A stretch of 64,000 bases of DNA, from NCBI GenBank assembly GCA_963802575.1, contig CAWDJF010000006.1, positions 620,001 through 684,000 of the forward strand, read 5' to 3'. Every line of letters starts with the position of its first letter. Positions within the stretch are counted from its first letter, which is position 1. Below, one piece after another: positions 52,950 through 62,160 of the stretch. The notes beneath the pieces were generated by a model. It saw only the letters and a program-made list of their open reading frames with translations, did not search any database and was not told where the DNA came from. The position numbers and the translations under genes are program-made. Origin of the DNA: DATFTE01 sp963802575 (lineage in GTDB: Bacteria > Acidobacteriota > Terriglobia > Terriglobales > Acidobacteriaceae).

Positions 52950-53402
52950 CTAACCTGGTCTCCTTGATTTTGTTGCCGACGCTTCTCCGGCGCTCTCCAT
53001 GGCGCGCCGCAGAGCGCTCAGCAGCGCCGGGCCCAGCGTTCCCAGCTCTGACTTGTGATGCAGCGATAACTCGCGCAACACCCTCTCACCCTTGGGGGTT
53101 AGTGTCAGCAGCACTTCGCGGCGATCGTCCGGCGCCCGACGACGACGCACATATCCGCCGACGGCTAACCGGTTGGCCAGTTCGACCGTGCTGTGATGCT
53201 GGATCTGCAGCCGCTCCGCCAGTTCCGCGACGCGCGGGCGCACGCTTTTGGGCAACCCCTTGAGCGCCAGCAGCAACTGATGTTGTCTCGGTTCGAGGCC
53301 CGCAACGCGCGCGGCCTCTTCGCTGAAATGGAGGAAGCGGCGGATTTGGTAGCGCAATTCCGCCAGTGCCTGGTAATCGGATGAGGTCAGAGCCTTTTCC
53401 AT
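52950..53402 (-). CDS. MarR-family transcriptional regulator
   Basis: 150 residues from the ATG at 53402; the frame extending to 53528 crosses the operator and overlaps the promoter of purB. Winged helix-turn-helix with EPRQHQLLLALKGLPKSVRP, then AELAERLQIQHHSTVELANR for the recognition helix region, and the wing RRRRAPDDRREVLLTLTPKG. It is the first gene of an operon with the ClC channel. Palindromes at 53444-53463 are the likely binding site for autoregulation and possibly for control of purB on the other strand. Confidence 0.9.
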   Translation of the reverse strand: MEKALTSSDYQALAELRYQIRRFLHFSEEAARVAGLEPRQHQLLLALKGLPKSVRPRVAELAERLQIQHHSTVELANRLAVGGYVRRRRAPDDRREVLLTLTPKGERVLRELSLHHKSELGTLGPALLSALRRAMESAGEASATKSRRPG

Positions 53403-53443
53403 CCGCCGGATTATATCGTATCGCCACCATACTTCCCACGTAC

Positions 53444-53463
53444 ATCGTATCACGATATATCGT
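53444..53463. promoter_or_regulatory. MarR operator (overlapping palindromes)
   Basis: Two interlocked perfect palindromes, ATCGT-ATC-ACGAT and ACGATATATCGT, 42 bases upstream of the MarR gene. A related ATATCGTAT lies closer to the gene at about 53413. Confidence 0.62.
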
Positions 53464-53578
53464 TGCCGCCAAACGTCTGTCCCCGCCTGCCCCAAAGACC
53501 CTCGCTGGTCACCGGCCTCGGAATGCATTTAGAATCTTCGGTTCCCGGTTTCCAACGAATTGGAGAGGTGGCGCTGCC

Positions 53579-54922
53579 TTGATCCCACGCTATACCCGCC
53601 CTGAAATGGGCCGCATCTGGAGCGAAGAAAACCGTTTTCGCAACTGGCTGAAAGTCGAAATCGCAGCCACGGAAACTCTGGCCGAAGCCGGCATGGTGCC
53701 GAAAGACGCCGCGAAGGCCATCCGCGACAAGGCCGATTTCAAGCTTGACCGCATTCACGCGATCGAGGCTGAGGTGAAGCACGACGTCATCGCCTTCACC
53801 ACTTCGGTCAGCGAGATCGTCGGACCGCCCGCGCGCTGGTTCCACTACGGCCTGACGTCGAACGACGTCGTCGACACCGCGCAAGCGTTGCTGATCAAAG
53901 AGGCCTCAGCCATCATTGCCGCCGATTTGCAGAAGCTGTCGGACGCCCTCAAACGCCGCGCCTGGGAATTCAAAGACACGCCGCAGATCGGACGCACCCA
54001 CGGCATCCATGCCGAGCCCATCACTTTCGGATTCAAGCTCGCCAACTGGTATTCCGAGACCGGACGCAACATCGAACGCTTCCGCGCCGCCATGGAAGAC
54101 ATGCGCGTCGGAAAATTCTCGGGCGCCGTCGGCACCTTCGCCCACTTGAGCCCCGAACTCGAAGAAAAGATGTGCGAGCGCCTCGGATTGAAAGCGGCCG
54201 CGGTCTCATCTCAAGTCATCCAACGCGACCGCCACGCGCAATATATGGCGACGTTAGCAGTGATCGCCAGCACGCTCGACAAGATCGCCACCGAGCTGCG
54301 CCACCTGCAACGCACCGAGGTCCGCGAGGCTGAAGAGTTCTTCAGCGAGAAGCAAAAGGGATCGTCGGCCATGCCGCACAAGCGCAATCCGGTGACGCTC
54401 GAGCAGATCAGCGGACTGGCTCGCATCGTCCGCTCGAACGCGCAGGCGGCATTTGAGAACGTCGCCCTCTGGCATGAGCGCGACATCTCGCATTCGTCGG
54501 TCGAGCGAGTCATCATTCCTGACTCGACCACGTTGGTCGATTACATGCTTCAGAAGACGACCAACATCATCGACACCATGTTCGTTTATCCCGAGCGCAT
54601 GCAGCAGAATCTCGACTCCACCCGCGGACTGGTCTTCAGCGGCCAACTGCTGCTGGACCTGGTGGAAAACGGCATGTCGCGCGAAGATGCCTACCGCCTG
54701 GTGCAGACTCACGCCATGAACGCCTGGAAACAAGGACTGAACTTCAAAGAACTGGTGCTGGCCGACAGAGAAATTACCGGACGCGTGCCGCCGGCACAGA
54801 TCGAGCGCGCTTTCGATCTCAAGCGCCAGCTCACCAACATCGACAAAATTTTCGCCCGCGTGTTCAAAGATTCTCCCAACCCAGCCAAGAAAGCGCCCAG
54901 CAAAAAGTCCCGGGCACGGTGA
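53579..54922 (+). CDS. purB: Adenylosuccinate lyase
   Basis: 447 residues from a TTG at 53579 with GGAGAGG about 10 bases upstream; the sequence begins LIPRYTRPEMGRIWSEENRF, where bacterial PurB proteins normally start, so the longer frame from 53366 is rejected. PurB cleaves SAICAR and adenylosuccinate in purine synthesis. Signature SSAMPHKRNP is intact; other landmarks are TSNDVVDTAQ, GRTHGIHAEPITFGFK (with the catalytic histidine) and ERDISHSSVERVIIPD. The C-terminus has a basic tail (PAKKAPSKKSRAR). The HEAT gene follows after 7 bases. Confidence 0.95.
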   Translation: MIPRYTRPEMGRIWSEENRFRNWLKVEIAATETLAEAGMVPKDAAKAIRDKADFKLDRIHAIEAEVKHDVIAFTTSVSEIVGPPARWFHYGLTSNDVVDTAQALLIKEASAIIAADLQKLSDALKRRAWEFKDTPQIGRTHGIHAEPITFGFKLANWYSETGRNIERFRAAMEDMRVGKFSGAVGTFAHLSPELEEKMCERLGLKAAAVSSQVIQRDRHAQYMATLAVIASTLDKIATELRHLQRTEVREAEEFFSEKQKGSSAMPHKRNPVTLEQISGLARIVRSNAQAAFENVALWHERDISHSSVERVIIPDSTTLVDYMLQKTTNIIDTMFVYPERMQQNLDSTRGLVFSGQLLLDLVENGMSREDAYRLVQTHAMNAWKQGLNFKELVLADREITGRVPPAQIERAFDLKRQLTNIDKIFARVFKDSPNPAKKAPSKKSRAR

Positions 54923-54929
54923 TCTTCTT

Positions 54930-55838
54930 ATGTCCGCATCCCTCAGACGCTTTGCTACCGCCAGCTCCCTGCTGGCGGTTCTTTTCTACGCCACTTCCAG
55001 CTTCACGACCGCCAGTCTGACGGGAAAAGACAAGGCCTGGGACATCCTGAATTCCGCCGTCGTCAGCGGCGCGGCTGATCGGGCTACTGCAGTCAGCGTG
55101 CTCGGCCTTTTGCCCGACGATCCGCAAGCTCTCGATCTCGCCAAACACGCGCTCGCCGATCCCGATCTCCACGTTCGCGTCGCCGGATGCACCGCGCTTG
55201 GCAACATGCACGCTACTACCGCGATTCCCGACTTGCAGAAGGTTCTCTCTGACAAGGAAATCGCCGTCGTCGTCGCCGCCGCTCACGCTCTGAATCAGTT
55301 GAAAGACAGCAGCGCTTATGACATCTACTACGCGATTCTTACCGGAGAAGTAAAAGACAGCAAAGGATTCGTCGCCAAGCAACTCGATACTCTGAAAGAT
55401 CCCAAGGAGATGGCTAAGATCGGATTCAGCGAAGGCATCGGTTTCGTTCCTTTCGCCGGTGCCGGATGGGACGCCTTTCGCATGCTGCATAAAAGCGATC
55501 CGTCGCCGGTCCGTGCCGCCGCCGCCCAGGCCCTCGCCACCGATCCCGATCCGAAAACCGCCGATGCCCTGGTCACGGCCACCAACGATAAAAATTGGAT
55601 CGTCCGCGTCGCCGCTCTCGAAGCCATCTGCAAACGCGGAGAGCCGGCCCTGCTCCCTAAAATTGAAGCCGCCATGTCCGACCGCAAGAGGAAAGTCCGC
55701 TACACCGCCGCAGCTACTGTGATTCATTTGAACGCGATCAAAGCTGCGGGCAAGCCCAAGACCACCGCGCCGAAGGCTCCCCCGAAAACGAAACCGAAAA
55801 AGGCTCCGCAGACTGATCCCAAACGCACAGCCGCCTAG
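54930..55838 (+). CDS. Exported HEAT-repeat protein
   Basis: 302 residues. A signal peptide (ATASSLLAVLFYATSSFTTA) is followed by helical HEAT-type repeats, seen in AKHALADPDLHVRVAGCTAL, VLSDKEIAVVVAAAHALNQL and DKNWIVRVAALEAICKRGEP. The C-terminal 35 residues are a Lys/Pro/Ala-rich tail (KPKTTAPKAPPKTKPKKAPQ) that could bind the cell wall. A protein-interaction scaffold in the periplasm is likely. The start lies 7 bases after purB, so it is probably co-transcribed. Confidence 0.82.
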   Translation: MSASLRRFATASSLLAVLFYATSSFTTASLTGKDKAWDILNSAVVSGAADRATAVSVLGLLPDDPQALDLAKHALADPDLHVRVAGCTALGNMHATTAIPDLQKVLSDKEIAVVVAAAHALNQLKDSSAYDIYYAILTGEVKDSKGFVAKQLDTLKDPKEMAKIGFSEGIGFVPFAGAGWDAFRMLHKSDPSPVRAAAAQALATDPDPKTADALVTATNDKNWIVRVAALEAICKRGEPALLPKIEAAMSDRKRKVRYTAAATVIHLNAIKAAGKPKTTAPKAPPKTKPKKAPQTDPKRTAA

Positions 55839-55872
55839 CCCGCGTTATCATGACTTCTTCTCTGGAGGCCTC

Positions 55873-56358
55873 ATGCTTAGCTTCGATACCGTGCGCCTGG
55901 AATTCCCCGCCGACACCAACATCATCGTCGGACAAGCCCACTTCCTGAAAACTGCCGAGGATATGTACGAAGCGGTAGTCAACACCGTCCCGCAAGCGCA
56001 GTTCGGACTCGCCTTCAACGAAGCGTCCGGCCCATGCCTCACGCGCTCGGAAGGCAACGACGATGACTTGCGCCAAACCGCCATCAACAACGCGCAAAAG
56101 CTAGGCGCCGGACACGTCTTCGTTCTCGTCCTGCGCAACGCCTACCCCATCAATTTGCTGAATACGATTCAGAACATCCCGGAAGTGTGTGGCATCTTCT
56201 GCGCTACCGCGAATCCGGTGGAAGTGGTCGTTGCGAAAACCGAACAAGGCTACGGCGTGATGGGCGTGATCGATGGCAGCTGTCCCAAGGGAATCGAAGG
56301 CCCGCAAGATGTAATCGCCCGAAAAGAATTCCTAAGAAAAATTGGCTACAAACGATAA
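55873..56358 (+). CDS. PF04008 (adenosine-specific kinase-like) protein
   Basis: 161 residues, cytoplasmic. The family is defined by its alpha/beta fold; members were named adenosine-specific kinase from an archaeal structure, but the activity is uncertain. Matching phrases are NIIVGQAHFLKTAEDMYEAV, FGLAFNEASGPCLTRSEGND, GHVFVLVLRNAYPINLLNTI and VCGIFCATANPVEVVVAKTE. It is preceded by GGAGG and lies 34 bases after the HEAT gene. Confidence 0.9.
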   Translation: MLSFDTVRLEFPADTNIIVGQAHFLKTAEDMYEAVVNTVPQAQFGLAFNEASGPCLTRSEGNDDDLRQTAINNAQKLGAGHVFVLVLRNAYPINLLNTIQNIPEVCGIFCATANPVEVVVAKTEQGYGVMGVIDGSCPKGIEGPQDVIARKEFLRKIGYKR

Positions 56359-56367
56359 GAGCAGATC

Positions 56368-56410
56368 GTGTGGGGCGGGCGCCCTCGCCCGCCTAGTCGC
56401 GGAGCGACGA
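56368..56410 (+). repeat. REP-like element (family B)
   Basis: GGGCGGGCGCCCTCGCCCGC followed by GTCGCGGAGCGAC, after the PF04008 gene. Confidence 0.75.
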
Positions 56411-56436
56411 CAGGTCGGCCCATCCTCTGGTTCGAC

Positions 56437-56523
56437 GTCATCCTGAGCCCGAAAGGGCGAAGGATCTCGCGCGCGGTACCGTTGCTCCCCGCGCCAGACC
56501 CCTCGCTGCGCTCGTGATGACGT
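56437..56523. repeat. Dispersed repeat starting CGTCATCCTGAG (family D)
   Basis: Second copy of the element at 23178; here with CGAAAGGGCGAAGGATCTCG and a closing CGCTGCGCTCGTGATGACG. Confidence 0.55.
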
Positions 56524-56544
56524 CTGTCTGTGGATGACGGCGCA

Positions 56545-56572
56545 AACAAAAAGGCCGCCCACTCGGGCGGCC
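56545..56572 (-). terminator. Rho-independent terminator of the response-regulator operon
   Basis: Eight-bp hairpin GGCCGCCC, loop GAGT on the minus strand, GGGCGGCC, followed by five T residues and GTTT. A-rich sequence on the other side could let it work in both directions. Confidence 0.85.
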
Positions 56573-56589
56573 TGAGAAAAAAGAAAATC

Positions 56590-57270
56590 CTACGAACCCA
56601 CGCCCGCACCCTGCGCCGGCATCGGCGAAGTCGCCGCCGCCGTCGCCGCCGCAGCTTCGTTCAGAATGCGATGGTGAATCGTGAACAGTGCCAGTTCCAA
56701 CCGGTCTGACACGCCGATTTTGTCGTACACGTTGCGCAGGTAATTCTTGATTACCTGCTCGGTCGTGCCCAGTTGCGAAGCGATTTCTTTGTTCTTGTAT
56801 CCCTGCACGATCAGAGCCACAATGCGCAGCTCTTTCGCGGTCAGGCGATCGCGCACCCGCAACCCAACCATATCGTTCTCGGTCAGCTCGCTCGGCACCG
56901 CGATATCCTGCACCCAGTTTTCGCCACGAGCCACGCGCCGCACACAGTCGACTAAGGCCGCGCTGGTCACGTTGCGATAGACCACGCCGTTGGCGCCCGC
57001 GCCCATATAGCGCTGCGCGCTCTCGCCCGTATCCGCAAGCACCACGACGCGCGTCTTGGCTTTGGTTGCGTTTTGCAGGATGGAGTTGAAGTCGGAGTGG
57101 AATCCGCCCGCGACTACGAGCACGGCGGCACGGAATTTGTCGAGCGCCATGAACATCTGCTCAGGAGTCTGTGCCTGGGCCACAATGCGCATCTCGTCTT
57201 CCACCGCCAGCACTTTGGCGATCCCCGCTCGGAAGATTGCCTGATTATCGGCCAGAATCAGTTTCAACAT
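56590..57270 (-). CDS. LuxR-type response regulator with atypical receiver domain
   Basis: 226 residues. The N-terminal receiver-like domain begins LKLILADNQAIFRAGIAKVL. The position of the phosphorylated aspartate reads VLVVAGGFHSDF with no Asp at the strand end, and the conserved lysine near GVVYRNVT is replaced. It probably cannot be phosphorylated in the normal way. The C-terminal LuxR/NarL DNA-binding domain is intact (RLTAKELRIVALIVQGYKNK, then EIASQLGTTEQVIKNYLRNV). An Ala-rich tail follows. The PilZ gene lies 17 bases upstream in the same operon. A terminator follows 18 bases after the stop. Confidence 0.86.
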   Translation of the reverse strand: MLKLILADNQAIFRAGIAKVLAVEDEMRIVAQAQTPEQMFMALDKFRAAVLVVAGGFHSDFNSILQNATKAKTRVVVLADTGESAQRYMGAGANGVVYRNVTSAALVDCVRRVARGENWVQDIAVPSELTENDMVGLRVRDRLTAKELRIVALIVQGYKNKEIASQLGTTEQVIKNYLRNVYDKIGVSDRLELALFTIHHRILNEAAAATAAATSPMPAQGAGVGS

Positions 57271-57287
57271 TGCCTCAGCACCTCGCT

Positions 57288-57665
57288 CTACGAGTGGCGA
57301 ACGAAATCATAGGAATCAATCACACAGGCCACGCCCCGGGCCTCGCTCGGGCTGCTGCCCGATGCCGGTTCGTCGGTTCGCACTACCCGGCCCCGGCATT
57401 GAATCACCACGTTGTCCTTCGCCCCGGTCATCTCCGGCGGCAAAGCAATCTCAAACTCCACGGTCGAGCCCACATCCAGACTTGCATCAGCCCGAATGTA
57501 AACTCCGGCGGCGCTCAGGTTGCCAGTGATTCCGCTGGCCTCGCCTGTGACTTCCGCCCCATGTATCTTGATCGGCAATTCCAGGGGAAACCTTTTTCCA
57601 GTCCGTGCTTCAGACACAGGACCTCCTTCTTGCTGGCCTCGGTTCTTTGCAATAGCCAGTTTCAT
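57288..57665 (-). CDS. PilZ domain protein
   Basis: 125 residues. PilZ domains bind cyclic di-GMP. The RxxxR-type motif appears as EARTGKRFPLELPIKI and the second motif as NLSAAGVYI. The length is close to a single-domain PilZ protein. Linked with the atypical response regulator in one operon and with pilT and mglA elsewhere in the window, it suggests c-di-GMP control of surface behaviour. Confidence 0.87.
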   Translation of the reverse strand: MKLAIAKNRGQQEGGPVSEARTGKRFPLELPIKIHGAEVTGEASGITGNLSAAGVYIRADASLDVGSTVEFEIALPPEMTGAKDNVVIQCRGRVVRTDEPASGSSPSEARGVACVIDSYDFVRHS

Positions 57666-57940
57666 ACAGAATCCCTACCTATGTTGGGCCGTTTTCTCAG
57701 CGCCCCCTTATATCACGGATAACATGGGCCACAAAGGCCTGGTTACCAACATGATAATGAAGGAAGAACGTGTGAAGTGGACCCTCTCCCGCTCCAAAAC
57801 CTATCTGCTGATTTCAAAGACCCACCGCGCTCCGGCCTCGACCCGGCCGTTACGTTTGTCACTTCGGTAACACTACACCACAACTTCGCCAGAACCGGAA
57901 CGTTACGAGAGTAACCGGGACCCAAAGTGCACCATGACCC

Positions 57941-57968
57941 AGTTCTCGGTTCTCAGTTCTCAGTTCCC
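57941..57968 (+). repeat. Heptamer array, unit AGTTCTC
   Basis: Four 7-nt units (AGTTCTC, GGTTCTC, AGTTCTC, AGTTCCC). Confidence 0.72.
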
Positions 57969-58033
57969 GAACCTTCAACGGATCGGGTTCCTTAGCGATG
58001 TTTGCGCCAAAGAGCTGTTTTGCCTTTGCTTTT

Positions 58034-58061
58034 CAATCGAAAATCGACAATCGAAAATCCG
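58034..58061 (+). repeat. Heptamer array, unit MAATCGA
   Basis: Four 7-nt units (CAATCGA, AAATCGA, CAATCGA, AAATCCG) with a 14-nt superperiod. Similar to the CAATCAA array at 51083. Confidence 0.7.
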
Positions 58062-58067
58062 CTTTCC

Positions 58068-58095
58068 CTGGGTACTGAGTACTGGCGACTGGGTA
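58068..58095 (+). repeat. Heptamer array, unit CTGGGTA
   Basis: Four 7-nt units (CTGGGTA, CTGAGTA, CTGGCGA, CTGGGTA), seven bases after the preceding array. Confidence 0.72.
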
Positions 58096-58151
58096 CTAAC
58101 TTTTCTGGCACAATACTCATCCAAGTCTCGACGATCCTCAGGAGCTTCTTC

Positions 58152-59600
<1,449 letters not shown>

Positions 59601-59635
59601 ACCAGATCTCCGACAGAGAACCCGAGAGCGTCACC

Positions 59636-59662
59636 AGTAGCGCCGGCGTCCCGCCGGCCACG
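59636..59662 (+). repeat. GC-rich hairpin repeat (family C)
   Basis: GTAGCGCCGGCGTCCCGCCGG followed by CCACG, identical in its core to the copy at 50914. Confidence 0.75.
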
Positions 59663-59710
59663 GAAAGGCCAAAGCTCATGAGTAGCGCAACGACCCCATC
59701 GATATTTCTG

Positions 59711-59773
59711 GGGAAGGGCACGAGTTCCACTCGTGCCATCACAGTCCCAAACGGACGGCTTTAGCCCCTGAGG
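59711..59773 (+). repeat. Two-hairpin intergenic repeat (family A)
   Basis: First hairpin GGCACGAG-TTCCA-CTCGTGCC, second a weaker CGGCTTTAGCC core followed by CCTGAGG. Confidence 0.72.
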
Positions 59774-59879
59774 TCAGCTCATGGCGACTCGCGAATCGCC
59801 ACCAAGAAATTAGCCCGGCACGTAAGATCCTGTGTGAGAACGGGCATTTCAGACGCGCGGTGGGACAAAACCCACAATC

Positions 59880-59965
59880 CCTAAGCTCCGTAGGAGCGTC
59901 TGCCAATAGCCCGGCGCTTCAGCGCCGGGGAGGGTGGAACACGAGATCAAGTCCCGGAGGGACGA
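59880..59965 (+). repeat. Three-hairpin composite element
   Basis: Consecutive hairpins GCTCC-GTA-GGAGC, CCCGGCGC-TTCA-GCGCCGGG and GTCCC-GGA-GGGAC. A known type of dispersed intergenic element; only one copy in this window. Confidence 0.6.
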
Positions 59966-60001
59966 TTGAAATCCTCACACAAGCTCATCTGATATCCGAA
60001 C

Positions 60002-60082
60002 CCTGAGGCCTGAAGCCCGAAGCCTGAGGCCTGAAGCCCGAAGCCCGAGGTCCGAGGTCCGAGGTCCGAGGTCCGAGGTCCG
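60002..60082 (+). repeat. Long heptamer array (minisatellite), unit YCYGARG
   Basis: Eleven full 7-nt units plus a partial one: CCTGAGG, CCTGAAG, CCCGAAG (this triplet repeated twice), CCCGAGG, then TCCGAGG four times. The order suggests stepwise duplication. The longest array in the window. Confidence 0.88.
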
Positions 60083-60164
60083 CCCCTCCGCCCTTGCAGC
60101 CCCACCCCCATAAGTGGCATCGTAAGGTGTAGCAAAGTCACGGTAAGACGGAAGGACCGCTCCC

Positions 60165-61226
60165 ATGAAAGCTTTCCGGCGCATGCCGTCGATGTTGACG
60201 CCGCTTCTTTTGCTCACTCTTTCGTCTCCCTTGATCGCCCAATCCTGCCTGACCACCAGCGACATGGACGAGGCGACGCACAACGGCATCCTCGCCGCCT
60301 CCAATCGCTACTTCGTCATGGCAGCTCGCGGAGACTCAGCCTCGCTGCAGCAAAATGCGATTCCCAGTCTAGCCGCGAATTTTTCCGGTATCGCCGCCGT
60401 CATAAAAGACAATCAGGACAAGCTTGCCGGCGCCCAACCCGCTCCGCGACCGCCCTTTCTGCTCAAGGCGGACGGCGTTGCTCCGCTCGATCGCGCCGAA
60501 TTTCTCTGCGGAGTCTTCGGATCCAACGGACAAACCGCCGACAGCGCCGTCTTCGTCCTCAACAATCTGCCGCCGGGGACCTATGCCATCGATACCATCG
60601 ACGCTGCTTCGCCAAAAGGCGCTTTAGCGCTCTCGTTCGTCTTGCAACAGATAGGAACCGATTGGAAAGTTGGCGGAGTTTATGCCAAGGCCACCCAGGT
60701 CGCAGGACACGACGCCCAGTGGTATGCCGCCCGCGCCCGCGAATTCAAAGCCAAAGGCCAGTCTCTCAACGCCTGGTTTTATTTCCTGGAGGCACGCGAC
60801 CTGATGGTGCCTGTGCCATTCATGAGCACGCAGGCCACCGACAAACTCTACGATGAGTCGCAAGCGATCAAGCCATCCGCTCTGCCGGCTGCTGACCATC
60901 CGGTAAATCTCGTCGCTCTGGCAACCGCGGCCAAACCGCCGTCGAAACCGGGCGAGCAATTCAACAATCCCGGCGCCGGCAAGACATATGAAGTAATCGA
61001 CCTCTTCCCTACGCTGGTGGGCAACGACCTCGATTTGGTGGTTAAGTATCGCGCTACAGACATCGCCGATACCAACAAAGCGTTTCAGGACAACATGGCA
61101 GTTATGAAAGCTCTAGTCGCGAAGTACCCCGAATTCCACGACAGCTTCAACGGCATCGTAGCCCGCGCCGTGGCCCCCTCCGGCCAGGACTACGGCTCAC
61201 TGCTAGCCATGAAAGACATTAAATAG
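60165..61226 (+). CDS. Exported hypothetical protein
   Basis: 353 residues with a signal peptide (LTPLLLLTLSSPLIAQ) and the first mature cysteine at SCLTTSDMDE. I do not recognise the family. The N-terminal part is helical (THNGILAASNRYFVMAARGD). The middle holds a beta-rich stretch with PPGTYAIDTIDAASPKGALA and VLQQIGTDWKVGGVYAKATQ. A helix-turn-helix-like repeat ARAREFKAKGQSLNAWFYFL resembles a TPR. Its DNA context (repeat hub upstream) gives no clue. The start at 60165 has only a weak AAGACGGAAGG upstream. Confidence 0.7.
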   Translation: MKAFRRMPSMLTPLLLLTLSSPLIAQSCLTTSDMDEATHNGILAASNRYFVMAARGDSASLQQNAIPSLAANFSGIAAVIKDNQDKLAGAQPAPRPPFLLKADGVAPLDRAEFLCGVFGSNGQTADSAVFVLNNLPPGTYAIDTIDAASPKGALALSFVLQQIGTDWKVGGVYAKATQVAGHDAQWYAARAREFKAKGQSLNAWFYFLEARDLMVPVPFMSTQATDKLYDESQAIKPSALPAADHPVNLVALATAAKPPSKPGEQFNNPGAGKTYEVIDLFPTLVGNDLDLVVKYRATDIADTNKAFQDNMAVMKALVAKYPEFHDSFNGIVARAVAPSGQDYGSLLAMKDIK

Positions 61227-61246
61227 CTAAATAAAAGGTTTTTCCT

Positions 61247-61290
61247 TAGCGACCCTTGCGGCAGTTCTTAGCGACCTTTGCGTTAAAACC
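61247..61290. repeat. TTAGCGA/CTTTGCG intergenic repeat
   Basis: Second copy of the element at 47122-47172. Confidence 0.5.
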
Positions 61291-61301
61291 TTTTGCTTTT
61301 T

Positions 61302-61336
61302 CTGGGTACTGGGTACTCGGTACTAGGTACTGGGTA
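61302..61336 (+). repeat. Heptamer array, unit CTGGGTA
   Basis: Five 7-nt units (CTGGGTA, CTGGGTA, CTCGGTA, CTAGGTA, CTGGGTA). The last unit merges into TGGGTATAAT, an extended -10 box for the superoxide dismutase gene. Confidence 0.75.
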
Positions 61337-61399
61337 TAATGTCCCGGCATGAATCCTGCGGATGAAATCTGACATCTGAACAGCCTGGAGGACCTAATC

Positions 61400-62044
61400 A
61401 TGGCTTTTGAACTACCCCCACTGCCCTACGACTACGCGGCCCTTGAGCCCGTCATTGATACCGCGACCATGAAGTTGCATCACGACATGCATCACGGGGC
61501 CTATGTCAAGAACGCCAACGCCGCCCTCGAGAAGCATCCCGAACTCGGTTCGAAAAGCGCCGAAGAACTTTTGCGCGATCTCAATGCCATTCCCGAAGAT
61601 ATTCGCGGCGCCATCCGCAACAATGCGGGAGGCCACTCCAACCACTCCATGTTCTGGAAGATCATGAAACCAGGCGGAGGCGGTGAGCCTACCGGAGCCA
61701 TCGCCGAGGTCATCAAGAAGTCCTTCGGCAACTTCAAAGATTTCCAGACTAAATTCAACGACGCCGGCGTCAAACAGTTCGGCAGCGGATGGGTCTGGCT
61801 AGTCTCGAAACCGGGCAGCAACGACGCGCAAATCATCAGCACGCCCAACCAGGACAGCCCCATCTCGCAAGGCCTGTTCCCCATCTTCGGCAACGACGTC
61901 TGGGAGCACGCCTACTATTTGAAGTACAACAACCGCCGCCCCGATTACCTCGCGGCTTGGTGGGGAGTTGTTAACTGGGACGAGATCAACAAGCGCCTCG
62001 CCAGCATGAAAGCCCACGGCGAGCCGGCCATGTCTCACCGCTAG
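61400..62044 (+). CDS. Superoxide dismutase, Fe/Mn family
   Basis: 214 residues, cytoplasmic (no signal peptide). Converts superoxide to oxygen and hydrogen peroxide. Metal ligands are visible: the histidine in KLHHDMHHGAYVKN, the histidine in GGHSNHSMFWKIM, and the aspartate and histidine in NDVWEHAYYLKYNNRRPDYL. GSGWVWLV and WWGVVNWDEINKRL are the usual landmarks. Iron or manganese preference cannot be read with confidence. A spaced Shine-Dalgarno (GGAGG) precedes the ATG and an extended -10 (TGGGTATAAT) lies about 70 bases upstream within a heptamer array. Confidence 0.94.
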   Translation: MAFELPPLPYDYAALEPVIDTATMKLHHDMHHGAYVKNANAALEKHPELGSKSAEELLRDLNAIPEDIRGAIRNNAGGHSNHSMFWKIMKPGGGGEPTGAIAEVIKKSFGNFKDFQTKFNDAGVKQFGSGWVWLVSKPGSNDAQIISTPNQDSPISQGLFPIFGNDVWEHAYYLKYNNRRPDYLAAWWGVVNWDEINKRLASMKAHGEPAMSHR

Positions 62045-62061
62045 AAACTAAATCGCTCGCC

Positions 62062-62103
62062 TAGGGACGGACGCCTCGTCCGTCCCCGAGGCGAAGCGAG
62101 GGC
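62062..62103 (+). repeat. REP-like element (family B), variant
   Basis: Hairpin GGGACGGACG-CCT-CGTCCGTCCC followed by GAGGCGAAGCGAGG. Confidence 0.55.
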
Positions 62104-62113
62104 TAGTCATCAA

Positions 62114-62160
62114 ATGCCCCGTTCTCTCCGCTTTTTGCGGCGAGACGGGGGCATTCTTCT
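62114..62160 (+). terminator. Terminator of the superoxide dismutase gene
   Basis: Long hairpin with arms ATGCCCCGTTCTCTCCGC and GCGGCGAGACGGGGGCAT (two imperfections) around TTTTT, followed by the T-rich TCTTCT. Confidence 0.65.

Larger units (their letters stand above)
57666..58151. other. Repeat-rich intergenic region between PilZ and HtrA genes
   Basis: 486 bases without a credible gene. It holds a GTTAC-GAGA-GTAAC hairpin at 57902-57915 and three heptamer arrays of different unit sequence (57941, 58034, 58068). The HtrA promoter should lie here, but no clear boxes were found. Confidence 0.6.
59601..60164. other. Repeat hub between HtrA and the exported hypothetical gene
   Basis: 564 bases with no gene, holding at least four repeat families in a row: family C (59636), family A (59711), a three-hairpin element (59880-59965) and a long CCGAGG heptamer array (60002-60082). 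The promoter of the following gene must lie close to its start. Confidence 0.75.

Noticed and set aside
53366..53578. PurB start at 53366
   Set aside because: It would overlap the MarR start and its operator and add 71 residues before the normal PurB N-terminus; the TTG at 53579 with GGAGAGG fits.
60002..60082. CRISPR-like array
   Set aside because: Units are only 7 bases and directly contiguous, with no spacers and no cas genes in the window.
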